Shown: positions 1-8,831, numbered from the stretch's first letter. The stretch is DNA of 64,000 nucleotides from Spirochaetia bacterium UBA2205 (GCA_002328585.1 DCUV01000063.1:43103-107102), one strand, 5' to 3'. Notes: generated by a model from the letters alone, not told the origin. Numbers and translations are program-made.

Positions 1-420
1 AGATTGTCTGAAGCGGCTATCATGATTGTGCTAAATCCGCCTGCATTAATTTCCTCAGTTGAAAAAAAGGTATTGCATCCTCAGGTTGATACCATGCTTC
101 AGCGTATGATGAAAGCCATTGATGTTAAAATGGAAAACTGTTACATTACCCACATGATTAAATGTGAAAGCCAGAAAGAATTGCCCGGAACGATGTTTTT
201 GCAATGCCAGCAATTTCTTGTTAAAGAGATAAATCATGTTAAACCACGTGTCATTATAGTCATGGGCGAAATACTCCCCATGCGGAAAATAATAAAAAGC
301 ATGGATGCTGTTCAATGGTTTGGCATAGAACACCCGATTACCTTAATTAAAAATCCTGAATTAAAAAAAGATGCATGGAAAACCCTCAAGTTAGTCAGGG
401 CAACATTGGATGGGGAATAG
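1..420 (+). CDS. Uracil-DNA glycosylase superfamily protein, 3' part (family 4-like)
   Basis: The reading frame is open to the left edge, so the N-terminal part is missing. What remains fits the second half of a family-4-like uracil-DNA glycosylase. A stretch resembling the YITNVVKCRPP block reads NCYITHMIKCES. It is followed by a Cys/Gln helix, a PRVIIVMGE strand, and a C-terminal HPITLIKNPELKKDAW segment equivalent to the HP-loop and the final K-W helix. The family removes uracil from DNA; the GEAPG motif expected upstream lies outside the window. The stop overlaps the priA start by 11 bases, which suggests one transcript. The KCRPP element is changed to KCESQ, so activity is uncertain. Confidence 0.62.
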   Translation, partial: RLSEAAIMIVLNPPALISSVEKKVLHPQVDTMLQRMMKAIDVKMENCYITHMIKCESQKELPGTMFLQCQQFLVKEINHVKPRVIIVMGEILPMRKIIKSMDAVQWFGIEHPITLIKNPELKKDAWKTLKLVRATLDGE

Positions 421-2362
421 CGGTATGTTTGCTGATGTTGCCGTTGGATTGCCCGTTGATGGTTTGTTTACCTATAGCACAGCAGAGTTTCCAATCGCAA
501 AAGGGATGCGGGTTGTCGTTGACTTCAACAATAGAAAAATAACCGGTTGTGTTGTCAATGTTCATTCACAAAAACCTGATTTTGAAATTAAGCCTATTGT
601 AAAAATAATTGACGATGAACCAATCTTTGATGACCGCCTGCTTGCTATGGCGCAATTTATTGCGCATCACTATGTATGTTATTTTGGCGAGGCTATGAGC
701 ACTGCCATGCCATCCGGAAAATCGTATAAAACAAGGCAAAAGACTTTTTTTGTGGGCGATAGTTACTCCGAAATTACCCTTACCCCTGAACAGGAAGATA
801 TACAGCAGGCTATACTGCAGCAACCGCAAAAGGCACACTGCATCTATGGGATCACCGGAAGTGGCAAAACAGAGGTTTACATTGCATTAGCCAATGAGAT
901 GATGAAGCGCAATCAATCGGTGTTATACCTGGTGCCCGAGATTGGCATATCATCGCAGATGTTTATGCGTCTTAAGGAAGTATTTGGCAACAGCCTTGTG
1001 ATGTATCACAGCGGCATGAGTCCCAATGAGCGGTTGTTAAGCTGGCGGCGCTTTTACCATGGTGATGCTGCAATTGCTGTTGGCACTCGCTCGGCTATAT
1101 TTATGCAGGCACCGCATCTGGGGCTTATCTTGATAGATGAAGAGCACGATGCCTCGTATAAAGAAAACAGTACGCCACGCTATCATACACGCACCGTTGC
1201 ATGGTACCGCCATAAAAATGAAGGTAGCATGCTTGTATTGGGTTCGGCAACGCCATCACTGGAAACGCTGTACGCAGTGCAGGGAAAAAGAATAATGATG
1301 CATACATTGCACAAGCGTTATGGCAATGCAACATTGCCACAGCTTGAAATACTGCCTGTAAAGGCTTCAGGTGGCAATAAAATAATTACCAATCAACTGC
1401 TGATGGCAATTAAAAAGACAATAGAAACAAAACGACAGGTTATACTACTCCTTAACAGACGAGGATTTGCACCTCTTGTTATATGTGATGATTGTGGCAT
1501 GAGCGTACAGTGTCCTCATTGCAGCATAAGCATGACCTATCATAAAAAAAAATTGTTATGCCATTATTGCCATTATGAGTCCACCATCCCTGAACAGTGT
1601 GAACACTGCGGTTCTAAAAATTTAATATATGTTGGCAGCGGCACTCAGCGCATAGAAGAGCTATTAACTAAGATGTTCCCTCTGGCTACTATTGTACGCG
1701 TGGATCAGGATACTGCACGAAAGAAGAACTTTCTTGCTGAGGTTGTCAGCAATATGCAGCAGGGGAAGATTGATATTCTGCTTGGTACTCAGATGGTTGC
1801 AAAGGGATTTGATTTTCCCAATGTGGCACTGGTTGGTGTTATTATGGCAGATATTGGGCTATCGCTTCCGGATTTCCGAGCAGCAGAACGCATCTTTGCA
1901 TTGCTGGTACAGGTTGCAGGAAGGTCGGGCAGGGGCGATATTGCAGGTAAAGTCATAGTGCAAACAATTAATCCTGACAATCCGCTTTTTTATCATCTTA
2001 AAAATTATGACTACATTGGATTTTGTCAAAGGGAACTATCGTACCGGAAAGCCTTAAACTATCCTCCGTATGTACGGCTGGCACGGCTGGTTATCCGTGG
2101 TAAAGATGAAGGTGAGGTGGCAAAGGTTGCAACGTATTGCAAAAAAAAGCTGGATGAGCTGTTAGCGCACTATCCTGGCATCACTATTTTAGGACCGTCA
2201 CAGGCGCCGCTGTATAAAATAGCTTCATACTTCCGCTATCACATTGTATTGAAATCAGGCAGCGTTGATGCATTAAGTGGAATGATAGCGCAATGCAAAA
2301 AAAATATGGATGTGCACAACACTTATATAGAAGTAGATATTGATCCGCTTGATTTAATGTAA
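410..2362 (+). CDS. priA: Primosomal protein N' (replication restart helicase PriA)
   Basis: PriA is a 3'-5' DNA helicase that recognises stalled forks and reloads the DnaB helicase. The 650-residue product shows a Walker A motif GSGKTEVY near residue 150, a DEEH box near 242, and a zinc-binding region with paired Cys-X2-Cys motifs at about 361-408. It also has the C-terminal helicase motifs GTQMVAKGFDFP (about 457) and QVAGRSGRG (about 505). It is somewhat shorter than the 732-residue E. coli enzyme. The ATG at 410 overlaps the upstream glycosylase-like gene; a second ATG at 425 is possible. It runs convergently into the DUF1285 gene with only 4 bases between the stops. Confidence 0.97.
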   Translation: MGNSGMFADVAVGLPVDGLFTYSTAEFPIAKGMRVVVDFNNRKITGCVVNVHSQKPDFEIKPIVKIIDDEPIFDDRLLAMAQFIAHHYVCYFGEAMSTAMPSGKSYKTRQKTFFVGDSYSEITLTPEQEDIQQAILQQPQKAHCIYGITGSGKTEVYIALANEMMKRNQSVLYLVPEIGISSQMFMRLKEVFGNSLVMYHSGMSPNERLLSWRRFYHGDAAIAVGTRSAIFMQAPHLGLILIDEEHDASYKENSTPRYHTRTVAWYRHKNEGSMLVLGSATPSLETLYAVQGKRIMMHTLHKRYGNATLPQLEILPVKASGGNKIITNQLLMAIKKTIETKRQVILLLNRRGFAPLVICDDCGMSVQCPHCSISMTYHKKKLLCHYCHYESTIPEQCEHCGSKNLIYVGSGTQRIEELLTKMFPLATIVRVDQDTARKKNFLAEVVSNMQQGKIDILLGTQMVAKGFDFPNVALVGVIMADIGLSLPDFRAAERIFALLVQVAGRSGRGDIAGKVIVQTINPDNPLFYHLKNYDYIGFCQRELSYRKALNYPPYVRLARLVIRGKDEGEVAKVATYCKKKLDELLAHYPGITILGPSQAPLYKIASYFRYHIVLKSGSVDALSGMIAQCKKNMDVHNTYIEVDIDPLDLM

Positions 2363-2366
2363 GCAT

Positions 2367-2864
2367 TTATTTTTTTTCTTCAAGGACAATTTTATTACCG
2401 GAGATAGTTACATAAAAAATGTCATCACTTTCTTCAAGCCTTTCCAGTATGGTAAAAGCTGCGGAGCGTTTAAACCTTGCAAGCATGGTGTTGTTGCGAA
2501 CATAGCAGTAAAGCTCGGCAGCTTTCCTGATGTGAAGCGTGGCAATAGAAAGTTCCTCTTCTTCGCCGCTGCTCAATGTAAGTATAACATGTTCAAAGTC
2601 AGCAAAACCTTCAAAGCGTGAACCAGTAACAAAGATAGGTGCGTCTTCTACAACAATAGGATAGGTAAAATTGGCGTAATGCAATACGTATGTTCCATCG
2701 CTTGCGATAGTAACTGATGAATTGAAAAAATGTATGATACGCTGATTGGTGAAAGGTTCTCCATTGTGAAACCAGTTGCCTTCAGCATCCAGGCGTATTT
2801 CATCAAGTGCATGCTCTTCAAATAATTTTTTTATTTCATCAGGGATTTCAGGAAACTCTGCCAT
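2367..2864 (-). CDS. DUF1285 family protein
   Basis: A 165-residue soluble protein that matches the DUF1285 pattern: an N-terminal acidic helix, then DAEGNWFHNGEPF near residues 26-38, and a VVEDAPIFV strand near 72-80. The family has a small all-beta fold of unknown function, so no activity is assigned. An ATG start lies at 2864, with AGGGAGAATATAC just upstream on the minus strand giving a fair ribosome binding site. It ends 4 bases from the priA stop, and the two genes are convergent without an obvious terminator between them. Confidence 0.75.
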   Translation of the reverse strand: MAEFPEIPDEIKKLFEEHALDEIRLDAEGNWFHNGEPFTNQRIIHFFNSSVTIASDGTYVLHYANFTYPIVVEDAPIFVTGSRFEGFADFEHVILTLSSGEEEELSIATLHIRKAAELYCYVRNNTMLARFKRSAAFTILERLEESDDIFYVTISGNKIVLEEKK

Positions 2865-3185
2865 GCAGTATATTCTCCCTCTAAAAAAATAGTGTATACT
2901 ATCATTGGCTGTGTAACGTTACCTATTTTTTATTATTATTCTAATATACCATGGTAGGTGCATGCATACTCTTGTGCAAACACATTTTTATTTTATACTG
3001 CCATCTTTAAGGGAGTTTGGTAGTATTGTATTGCTGCTTCATTGAAAAAGAATTATACACCACCTGTCATTTCGGGCTTGATTTGGAAGCTCTTATTCCA
3101 CTATGATATTCTTCGCTGTGCTCAGAATGACAGACTATGCTTTTTTCAAAGAGGAATTATGTTAGATACATCTCCATGTTTTTTC

Positions 3186-3480
3186 TCATACTTTCTTTTG
3201 TTGGGCGACAAAAGGTTTATCACTTCGTAAGGGGATATTTATGCGCTAAATACCCCCCGTACCAACCCTATGGAGCCATCTCAGACGGCGGTGTGCCTTA
3301 TTTTCTGTATGGATTATATCCCTGCCATCGTGCTGCGGACGACATCCTGTCTATGTCCTCGCACGAGGCGTATGGCGCTACGGCATCCGTGCCTTCACTG
3401 CTTTATTTCAAATCCTGTAATAATGTTACTATTAGCACAAAATAGTTTGTATTTTTCATAACAGTTTTTGCAGTTTAACC
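3186..3480 (+). repeat. Type A interspersed repeat, copy 1
   Basis: About 295 bases. It begins with CATACTTTCTTTTGTTGGGC and contains CACTTCGTAAGGGGATATTT, a GCGGTG segment, GACATCCTGTCTATGTCCTC, and a tail AATAATGTTACTATTAGCAC. Long stretches match the copies at about 7985-8290 and 13110-13372, with scattered substitutions. The internal GCCGTA...TACGGC hairpin of other copies is imperfect here. An ATGGGGTCAGAGCC box follows at 3501. The frames are broken differently in each copy, so it is not protein coding. Confidence 0.8.
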
Positions 3481-3525
3481 CCGTAGGGATGACATAAAAA
3501 ATGGGGTCAGAGCCTTAATAACTTC

Positions 3526-3556
3526 CCCCTTTATAAGAGGGGGGAATTGTGTGGAG
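3526..3556 (-). terminator. Hairpin downstream of the TPR gene
   Basis: TTCCCCC and a run of G's followed by AA form a stem of about 7 pairs around a TTTATAAGAG loop, roughly 13 bases past the stop of the TPR gene. It could end the ribH-nusB-TPR transcript. However, a degenerate relative of the flanking text occurs near 12905, so it may belong to the repeat family instead. Confidence 0.4.
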
Positions 3557-3568
3557 GTTAAATCCTCA

Positions 3569-5641
3569 TTATTTCATCGATAACTCTTTTTCATACGCTT
3601 CCGTTGCTACTTTACGGTTTAGGCGTATCTGCTCGTTTGAAGGGTCTAACTCCGAAGCTTTTGTTAAAAATTGTAATGATTTTTTATATTCATGCTTTGC
3701 ATAGTAACACCTGCCTATAGTATGGTAGGCTTGCGCAACGATTTGGTCGTCATTGGAAACTTCCAGCACCTGATAGAATATCTCCATAGCCTTATCATAT
3801 TTATGCTGGTTGTAGGCAATTGTTCCCAGTGCTAACAATGCCTCCGCATCATTGGGAGCAATAAGCAATGCCTTTTGCAATGATTGTATAGCCTGAGCCT
3901 GCTGTTTTTCATCTTTTGATGTTGATAAAATAATCCCTGTGTTAACGTATGCTTTTTTTGCATAGTCATTGTTCTGATTTATTGCAATTACCCTGTTAAA
4001 TGCTTCCAGTGCATAGTCATCTCTGCCTTTGGAGTGGTACAGCATACCAAGCATAAACTGTGCTTCCTGTAAATGAGGCCAAAGGCGAACAACCTTTATG
4101 TATTCATCCAGCGCTAAATCAAGATACCCCTTTTCATAATAGAGATTTGCTATAGCAAGGCGTGGTTTTGGATTATCAGGATTATTCTGGGAGGCTTCGT
4201 TAAATGCTGCTACAGCCAGTTCAGGCTTCCCGGCATGTTTATAGGCAATGCCCATGTTGTACAGGGTGGAGCTATCGTTTGGGTCTATTGCCAGTGCTTT
4301 TTTATAATAGGCAACAGCTTCGTCAAAGCGATGCTGGTCATCACGGATGTTGCCCATGTTAGCGTAGGCAACGCGTGCATTTTCTGAAACGGGTTCATAG
4401 ATGGTAATTTGCTTATAGTACTCAAACGCAGTATCTAAATCCCCTTTGCGATAATACAGCTCGGCTAAGCGCGCAATGATTGCAACATTCCTGTTTTCAA
4501 CCGGACGTAAACGCTCTAAAACAGCAATACCTTCATCATAGCGCTCCAGGGATGCATATGCCTGCGATAAGCCTTCTAAAAGTTCTTCTTCATAGATGCC
4601 GGATGATTCGGCAGCTTTAAATTCTGCCAGTGCTTTGTCAAATTGCTGGCGCTGCATGTAAACAATACCCAGATTGTAGTGGTTGATTGGTTCATTGGGG
4701 TCAAGCTGTATGGCAAGGTTTAAATATTTTTCGGCCATGGCGTAGTCCCTGCGGTTGGTGTAAAATGAACCCAGACGGCTATATGCTGATTTTGCAATAA
4801 TACCGGTAGGGTCAGCAGCGGCAGCTTTTTTAAAATATTCGGTGGCAGAAAGCTCGTCACCGGTTTTTAAAAATGTTAACCCGGTGTTATAGAGGGCTTG
4901 TGGATTATTCGGTGCAATATCCAGAGCCTTTGTATAACTTTTTGCAGCATCAGGGAATCTGCCCATATCAAAAAAAATATTTCCCTGTAATAATAGCAAA
5001 TCCGGGTTATTGTCATCAATGGCGATAGCTCTGGTAATAGTGGCTAAAGCGTTGGGATAGTCTTTTTTATGGCGATAAGCTAGTGCTAAATTTTTAAGTA
5101 CGGTGGTATCATCAGGTTTGTACTTTAATGCTCGTTTCAATGTTTCAATAGCTTTATTGTAGTCACCCTTATCATCATATATCATGCCCATGTAGGTAAG
5201 TGCTAAAGCCTTATCACTATCAGATGCATCTGATTCAACTACCTGATTAAACTCATCAATGGCGCTGGTATAATTCTTTTTAAAATAGTATGTTTTCCCG
5301 CGCTGTATATGCTGATTTTGCGATATGTCCTCAGGGACAAGCTTTTCATCGCTTAAGCCTGGTAAAAGTTTATAGGCATTACGGCTTGATTTTTGAATGC
5401 TTGATAAAAATGATTCTGGCTTTTTTACAAGTGATACAATACCAACAACAAGAGCAACGCCTGCAATGAGCACCACAGCGGCAATAAGGGGATGAAGTTG
5501 TTTTGGTATGCTGAGATTTAATTTTTTGCTCTTTTTTTCTTCTTTTTCATTTTTATCTTCTTCAATGGAAAGGATACGCATCCCCTGGGTATGGTTGTCC
5601 TCAGGAATAATGGTGAATCTATTTTTTTTTACCGGAGGCAT
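3569..5641 (-). CDS. Membrane-anchored TPR-repeat protein
   Basis: A 690-residue protein with a charged cytoplasmic N-terminus of about 45 residues. A single hydrophobic segment at about 50-72 is followed by a long array of tetratricopeptide repeats from about 110 to 680. Repeats such as ALAYRHKKDYPNALATITRA and ALYNMGIAYKHAGKPELAVA show the typical W/Y-G-Y-A-P spacing. TPR arrays are protein-interaction scaffolds; the partner here is unknown. The topology suggests the repeats are outside the cytoplasmic membrane. It follows nusB with 5 bases between them, so it is probably the last gene of a ribH-nusB-TPR operon. AGAGG lies upstream of the ATG. Confidence 0.9.
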   Translation of the reverse strand: MPPVKKNRFTIIPEDNHTQGMRILSIEEDKNEKEEKKSKKLNLSIPKQLHPLIAAVVLIAGVALVVGIVSLVKKPESFLSSIQKSSRNAYKLLPGLSDEKLVPEDISQNQHIQRGKTYYFKKNYTSAIDEFNQVVESDASDSDKALALTYMGMIYDDKGDYNKAIETLKRALKYKPDDTTVLKNLALAYRHKKDYPNALATITRAIAIDDNNPDLLLLQGNIFFDMGRFPDAAKSYTKALDIAPNNPQALYNTGLTFLKTGDELSATEYFKKAAAADPTGIIAKSAYSRLGSFYTNRRDYAMAEKYLNLAIQLDPNEPINHYNLGIVYMQRQQFDKALAEFKAAESSGIYEEELLEGLSQAYASLERYDEGIAVLERLRPVENRNVAIIARLAELYYRKGDLDTAFEYYKQITIYEPVSENARVAYANMGNIRDDQHRFDEAVAYYKKALAIDPNDSSTLYNMGIAYKHAGKPELAVAAFNEASQNNPDNPKPRLAIANLYYEKGYLDLALDEYIKVVRLWPHLQEAQFMLGMLYHSKGRDDYALEAFNRVIAINQNNDYAKKAYVNTGIILSTSKDEKQQAQAIQSLQKALLIAPNDAEALLALGTIAYNQHKYDKAMEIFYQVLEVSNDDQIVAQAYHTIGRCYYAKHEYKKSLQFLTKASELDPSNEQIRLNRKVATEAYEKELSMK

Positions 5642-5646
5642 GGTAT

Positions 5647-6060
5647 TTACCTCTTTTTACCTTCATGAATCCGTATAGCATCTAAAATTCCATTTATAAA
5701 TTGTCCTGAATTTTCGCTTCCATAAATTTTGCCCAATTCAATGCCTTCATCAATGGTTACCGCATGCGGTATCGCATCACAATAGAGCAGAGCATATACA
5801 GAAATTCGCAATATGGATTTATCAACCGGATTTATGCGTTCAAATTTCCAGTTTCGGGAATACTGCTTAATTAAATTATCAATACAATCAATATTGGCGA
5901 TAGTTCCGGTAATAAGATTTATTGCAAAATCCATGATATCCTCAGGGATTTCTTTATCAACCCAATCAAGCCGTGTTAATTCATCAACAGGAGTGCCCAC
6001 AGTCTCGTACATGTAGAGAGCCTGCATTGCAAATTCACGGGCTTTTCTTCGATGGCCCAT
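5647..6060 (-). CDS. nusB: Transcription antitermination protein NusB
   Basis: NusB binds boxA RNA with S10 (NusE) in rRNA antitermination. The 137-residue length is normal. Typical family features are the N-terminal RRKAREFAMQALYMYE helix and the C-terminal NPVDKSILRISVYALLYCD and VTIDEGIELGKIYGSENSGQFINGILD blocks (about residues 74-128). Its ATG shares one base with the ribH stop (TAATG), indicating translational coupling. The ribH-nusB order is common in bacteria. Confidence 0.96.
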   Translation of the reverse strand: MGHRRKAREFAMQALYMYETVGTPVDELTRLDWVDKEIPEDIMDFAINLITGTIANIDCIDNLIKQYSRNWKFERINPVDKSILRISVYALLYCDAIPHAVTIDEGIELGKIYGSENSGQFINGILDAIRIHEGKKR

Positions 6061-6521
6061 TATCGTAACTGTTTATACAATTGTGCCATTTCAATAGCTG
6101 CCATTGCCGCATCAAAACCCTTGTTGCCTGATTTTGTGCCAGCACGCTCAACTGCCTGTTCAATGGTATCGGTGGTTAAAACTCCGTAGATAACCGGAAT
6201 ATTTGATTGCAACGAAACCTGTGCCACACCTTTTGAAACCTCGGCAGCAACATAGTCAAAGTGAGGCGTTGCACCGCGAATGACAGCCCCCAGGCATACC
6301 ACTGCATCATAATTACCTTTTGATAACTTCATTGCAATGGGTGGAATTTCAAATGCGCCGGGTGTCCAAACCACGTAGATGTTTTTTTCATCAGCATTAT
6401 GACGCTGTAAACAGTCTAAAGCTCCGGATAAAAGTTTGCTGGTTATAAATTCATTAAAACGCGAAACAATAATAGCTATCTTTAAACCGGATGCGTCTAA
6501 TTTTCCTTCTATTGTGTTCAT
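6060..6521 (-). CDS. ribH: 6,7-dimethyl-8-ribityllumazine synthase
   Basis: RibH joins 5-amino-6-ribitylaminouracil with 3,4-dihydroxybutanone phosphate in riboflavin synthesis. The 153-residue product has the SRFNEFI substrate site near residue 20, PGAFEIP near 54, and the GAVIRGATPHFDYVA block with the catalytic His near 83. The ATG at 6521 is preferred, with GCAGG upstream; a TTG six codons further up is possible. The ribBA gene supplying the butanone phosphate lies 44 kb away at 50932. No FMN riboswitch was recognised in front of ribH. Confidence 0.96.
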   Translation of the reverse strand: MNTIEGKLDASGLKIAIIVSRFNEFITSKLLSGALDCLQRHNADEKNIYVVWTPGAFEIPPIAMKLSKGNYDAVVCLGAVIRGATPHFDYVAAEVSKGVAQVSLQSNIPVIYGVLTTDTIEQAVERAGTKSGNKGFDAAMAAIEMAQLYKQLR

Positions 6522-6767
6522 ACAAAACCTGCTCTTCAAAGATTTTATTATGTGCGATAGTTCCTGATATCAGCAGTGCCATCGTTACATCGTTATATAG
6601 TATAAAGTGTGTGACATCATGCGCATTTAAGTCAAGTTATTTTTTAACCTGTTTGCTGTCACAATTTTAACAGTACATTACAGCGATATTTATTTTTACA
6701 CTGTATAATACCAGTACAGCAAGCAATCCATGTAACAGTAACTATCGCCCACCACACCTTCGATAAA

Positions 6768-7532
6768 TTATTTACTCATTGTTGCCTGAACAAACTCCAA
6801 TGTTTTACGAACATCATCTTTGAAAAAGCACTGCAACCCCTGAGTCCAGCTTCCGTCGGTAAGGTCTTTGCGAATACGGTCAGCAGTTTCCTGACGCACG
6901 CATAACTTTAATGGTGTAAACGCATTGCCTGGATTATTTTTCCATAGGTTTATAAGCTCTTTTGCCCGGCCGATAAGCTTATCCTCGTCAGCCAGCTCAT
7001 CAACCAGCCCCATCTTTAACGCTTCGTCAGGGCTAAACATGTTGCCAAAGTACATGATGTCCCTGAATTTTTTATCACTGTCAAGCCCAAACCGTACTAC
7101 ATTCCACTGAGCAACCGATAGCGGAAGCCCTATCTTTATCTCGCTCATCCCCATTTTAATCTTTGGATGATTTTTCATGATGCGGTAATCACAGGCAAGA
7201 GCGTATATCATACCGCCGGCAACGGTATGACCGTTGAGTGCGGCAATAACTGGCTTTTCAAACATAAAAAGCTCTAATAAAATTTCTTCTTCAACATCAA
7301 AAAACTTGATTACCTCGTTTATAGTGTTAAAGCTTAAAAACATGGGAAGGTAAAAACCAGATGAAAATGTTTTGCCCTCACCTGTAAGGATAACACCTTT
7401 AATGGTTGCGTCAGATGCTGCTTCTTTTAAATACTTTCTCAGGTCATTCAGAACTGTATCGGTAAACGCATTTGTCTTGCCATCATTAAGTGTCAGGATA
7501 TACACATTATCTTCAACCTTTTTTGTAATCAT
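6768..7532 (-). CDS. Enoyl-CoA hydratase/isomerase (crotonase) family protein
   Basis: A 254-residue crotonase-fold protein. KGVILTGEGKTFSSGF (about 44-59) corresponds to the first oxyanion-hole strand, and AALNGHTVAGGMIYALACDY (about 97-116) to the second. The usual SaGaDl element is changed to SSGFYL. The family acts on acyl-CoA thioesters as hydratase, isomerase or hydrolase. The acidic residues typical of a hydratase are not clear, so the reaction is left open. An AGGGGG ribosome binding site precedes the ATG. It is a single gene, probably monocistronic, away from the beta-oxidation operon at 13.5 kb. Confidence 0.85.
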   Translation of the reverse strand: MITKKVEDNVYILTLNDGKTNAFTDTVLNDLRKYLKEAASDATIKGVILTGEGKTFSSGFYLPMFLSFNTINEVIKFFDVEEEILLELFMFEKPVIAALNGHTVAGGMIYALACDYRIMKNHPKIKMGMSEIKIGLPLSVAQWNVVRFGLDSDKKFRDIMYFGNMFSPDEALKMGLVDELADEDKLIGRAKELINLWKNNPGNAFTPLKLCVRQETADRIRKDLTDGSWTQGLQCFFKDDVRKTLEFVQATMSK

Positions 7533-7742
7533 ACAAAGCCCCCTATAGGTATTGATTAATCATAATTACATATCAGTAACACAATAGAAACAGTTGCTGT
7601 ACATGTAAAGAATAAATTTTAAAACACGCCATAATTAACTACATTGTTGTTTTATTATTTTACCATTGGGTTATCTGATAATAGCATGACGCACCACACC
7701 GTCATTCAAGGGTTAATCCGGAATTCAAATATGTGATGTTAG

Positions 7743-7776
7743 ATCCTGAATCAGCGCCCAGGACATGATTCAGGAT
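7743..7776. repeat. ATCCTGAATCA hairpin
   Basis: A perfect 11-base inverted repeat (ATCCTGAATCA ... TGATTCAGGAT) around a 12-base loop, about 210 bases upstream of the crotonase start. A smaller relative (ATCCTGAA ... TTCAGGAT) lies at 18983-19003, which suggests a family of short palindromic repeats rather than a gene-specific regulator. Confidence 0.65.
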
Positions 7777-7804
7777 GGCAGGCGACATTACCCCAATTTT
7801 GTGG

Positions 7805-7972
7805 AGAAGTTCAACTTTGATGAATTATAAATGATAGAATTTACATCTCTTCCTTTATTAAGAGACAAAACATTATAAATTATCTACATAATCCATTATA
7901 TAATACGAATAAACAGCAACAAACATCTAACAATTTACATCTTACATCTTACAAGAAAATGGGGTCAGAGCC
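7805..7972 (+). repeat. Type C interspersed repeat, copy 1
   Basis: About 168 AT-rich bases running from GTGGAGAAGTTCAACTTTGA to an ATGGGGTCAGAGCC box. Internal landmarks are ACATTATAAATTATCTACAT and CAGCAACAAACATCTAACAA. It matches 12925-13102 closely and, over its last ~100 bases, 10150-10264. Each copy ends in the box, so the box is part of, or joined to, this module. Confidence 0.75.
7959..7972 (+). repeat. ATGGGGTCAGAGCC box, array copy 1
   Basis: One exact copy of the 14-base box, the first of four same-strand copies in this array (the others are at 8383, 8719 and 8805). Other plus-strand copies lie at 3501, 10251 and 13089, with a variant at 60920. Minus-strand copies lie at 9866 and 63690. 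Confidence 0.9.
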
Positions 7973-7984
7973 CTCAAACGGCGT

Positions 7985-8290
7985 GCTGTATGTTCATACT
8001 TTCTTTTGTTGGGCGACATTCGTTTTATCACTTCGTAAGGGGATATTTATGCGCTAAATACCCCCTTACCAACCCCCAAAGCGCACCTCAGGCGGCGGTG
8101 AGCCTTATTTTCTGTATATAGTATGTTTTTCCCTTCGTGCTGCGGAAGACATCCTGTCTATGTCCTCGCACGAGCCGTATTGCGCTACGGCGTCCATGCC
8201 TTCGCTGAATCACTTCAAATCCTGTAATAATGTTACTATTAGCACAAAATAGGTTTGTATTCTTCATAATTGTTTTTGCGGTTTAATTCC
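7985..8290 (+). repeat. Type A interspersed repeat, copy 2
   Basis: About 305 bases matching the repeat at 3186-3480 from CATACTTTCTTTTGTTGGGC to beyond the AATAATGTTACTATTAGCAC tail. The middle is slightly divergent (CCCCCAAAGCGCACC instead of the CCTATGGAGCCATC form). It sits between the boxes at 7959 and 8383. Confidence 0.78.
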
Positions 8291-8382
8291 ATAGTAACCA
8301 CATTATGCTTACTTGATAAGTTCTGCATTCTTCATGGTAAAATTTCTTCAAATTGTGTAGGGATGGAATTGATACTTAATAA

Positions 8383-8396
8383 ATGGGGTCAGAGCC
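8383..8396 (+). repeat. ATGGGGTCAGAGCC box, array copy 2
   Basis: An exact copy separating module A from module B. The preceding TGTAGGGATGGAA text resembles the GTAGGGATGAC text before the box at 3501, so the flank is partly conserved too. Confidence 0.9.
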
Positions 8397-8410
8397 TTGA
8401 AACGGTGTGG

Positions 8411-8632
8411 CTTATTTTCATACTTTCTTTTGTTGGGCGACAAAAGAAAGTATTGCAAAGAAAAACGCCTTTTGTATTGCTATGGATATATCCGTTCCAC
8501 GGTGGGCGCACAACGGGCTTCCTCGCCTGCCTTGACAACGATGTCGTGTAATGGTTGTCTGCGGCAGGCTGCCCTATCATGCGCCCGCATCCCAATGCGC
8601 CATACATCCCTGTATGGCTGTTTATTGAGAGC
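8411..8632 (+). repeat. Type B interspersed repeat, copy 1
   Basis: About 220 bases, almost identical to 12531-12750 (one clear difference noted, GGTGGGCG against GGCGGGCG). Three inverted repeats are visible. The first is a 14-pair stem, ATACTTTCTTTTGT/ACAAAAGAAAGTAT, with a 6-base loop at about 8420-8453. The second is a nested stem pairing GCCTGCC and GACAAC with GTTGTC and GGCAGGC. The third is GCCATACA-TCCC-TGTATGGC at 8599-8618. Its opening bases are shared with module A. Confidence 0.82.
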
Positions 8633-8718
8633 CCTGTTAATTTCACCCTTTCGTTCAAAAGGGAGGTAAGGGGGTTGGCGAGATTCTCAGGCTTTGCCTC
8701 AGAATAACGGTTGTGTAC

Positions 8719-8731
8719 ATGGGGTCAGAGC
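8719..8731 (+). repeat. GGGGTCAGAGC box, array copy 3
   Basis: ATGGGGTCAGAGC followed by A instead of the usual second C. It delimits module B on the right. Confidence 0.85.
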
Positions 8732-8804
8732 ATATGTTCTGTGTCTGCGTAAGTACATATATATCACGTTGAAAATTGGATTATACATGAAAAAATGAGA
8801 AAAA

Positions 8805-8818
8805 ATGGGGTCAGAGCC
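8805..8818 (+). repeat. ATGGGGTCAGAGCC box, array copy 4
   Basis: The last box of the array, 13 bases from the stop codon of the flavoprotein gene on the other strand. Confidence 0.9.
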
Positions 8819-8831
8819 CTGCTGGTATGGT

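Larger units (their letters stand above)
2865..3568. other. Repeat-bearing intergenic region
   Basis: About 700 bases without a supportable gene. It begins with AT-rich promoter-side DNA of the DUF1285 gene. Short degenerate sequence with the phrase CTCAGAATGACAG follows near 3119. Next come one copy of the type A repeat (about 3186-3480) and an ATGGGGTCAGAGCC box at 3501-3514. It ends with a C-rich/G-rich hairpin near 3530-3555 just past the end of the TPR gene. Short open frames here fall inside the repeat and are not thought to be genes. Confidence 0.7.
7533..8831. other. Repeat array between the crotonase and flavoprotein genes
   Basis: About 1.3 kb with no supportable gene. From the left it holds a hairpin at 7743-7776, module C (about 7805-7972), a box at 7959, module A (about 7985-8290), a box at 8383, module B (about 8411-8632), and boxes at 8719 and 8805. 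The four boxes are in the same orientation and divide the stretch into segments of about 424, 336 and 86 bases. Open frames in module B recur in its second copy and look like repeat-derived artefacts. Confidence 0.75.

Noticed and set aside
3042..3461. Overlapping short plus-strand frames in the type A repeat
   Set aside because: Other copies of the repeat break these frames; composition is unlike the neighbouring genes.
8389..8658. Open frame of 89 codons on the minus strand in module B, with a matching frame at 12476-12787
   Set aside because: Its similarity to the other copy follows from the DNA repeat. There is no ribosome binding site, and the frame differs outside the repeat.
7959..8818. 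Box array considered as a CRISPR array
   Set aside because: Boxes are only 14 bases, spacing is irregular (86-424 bases), the segments between them recur elsewhere, and no cas genes are present.
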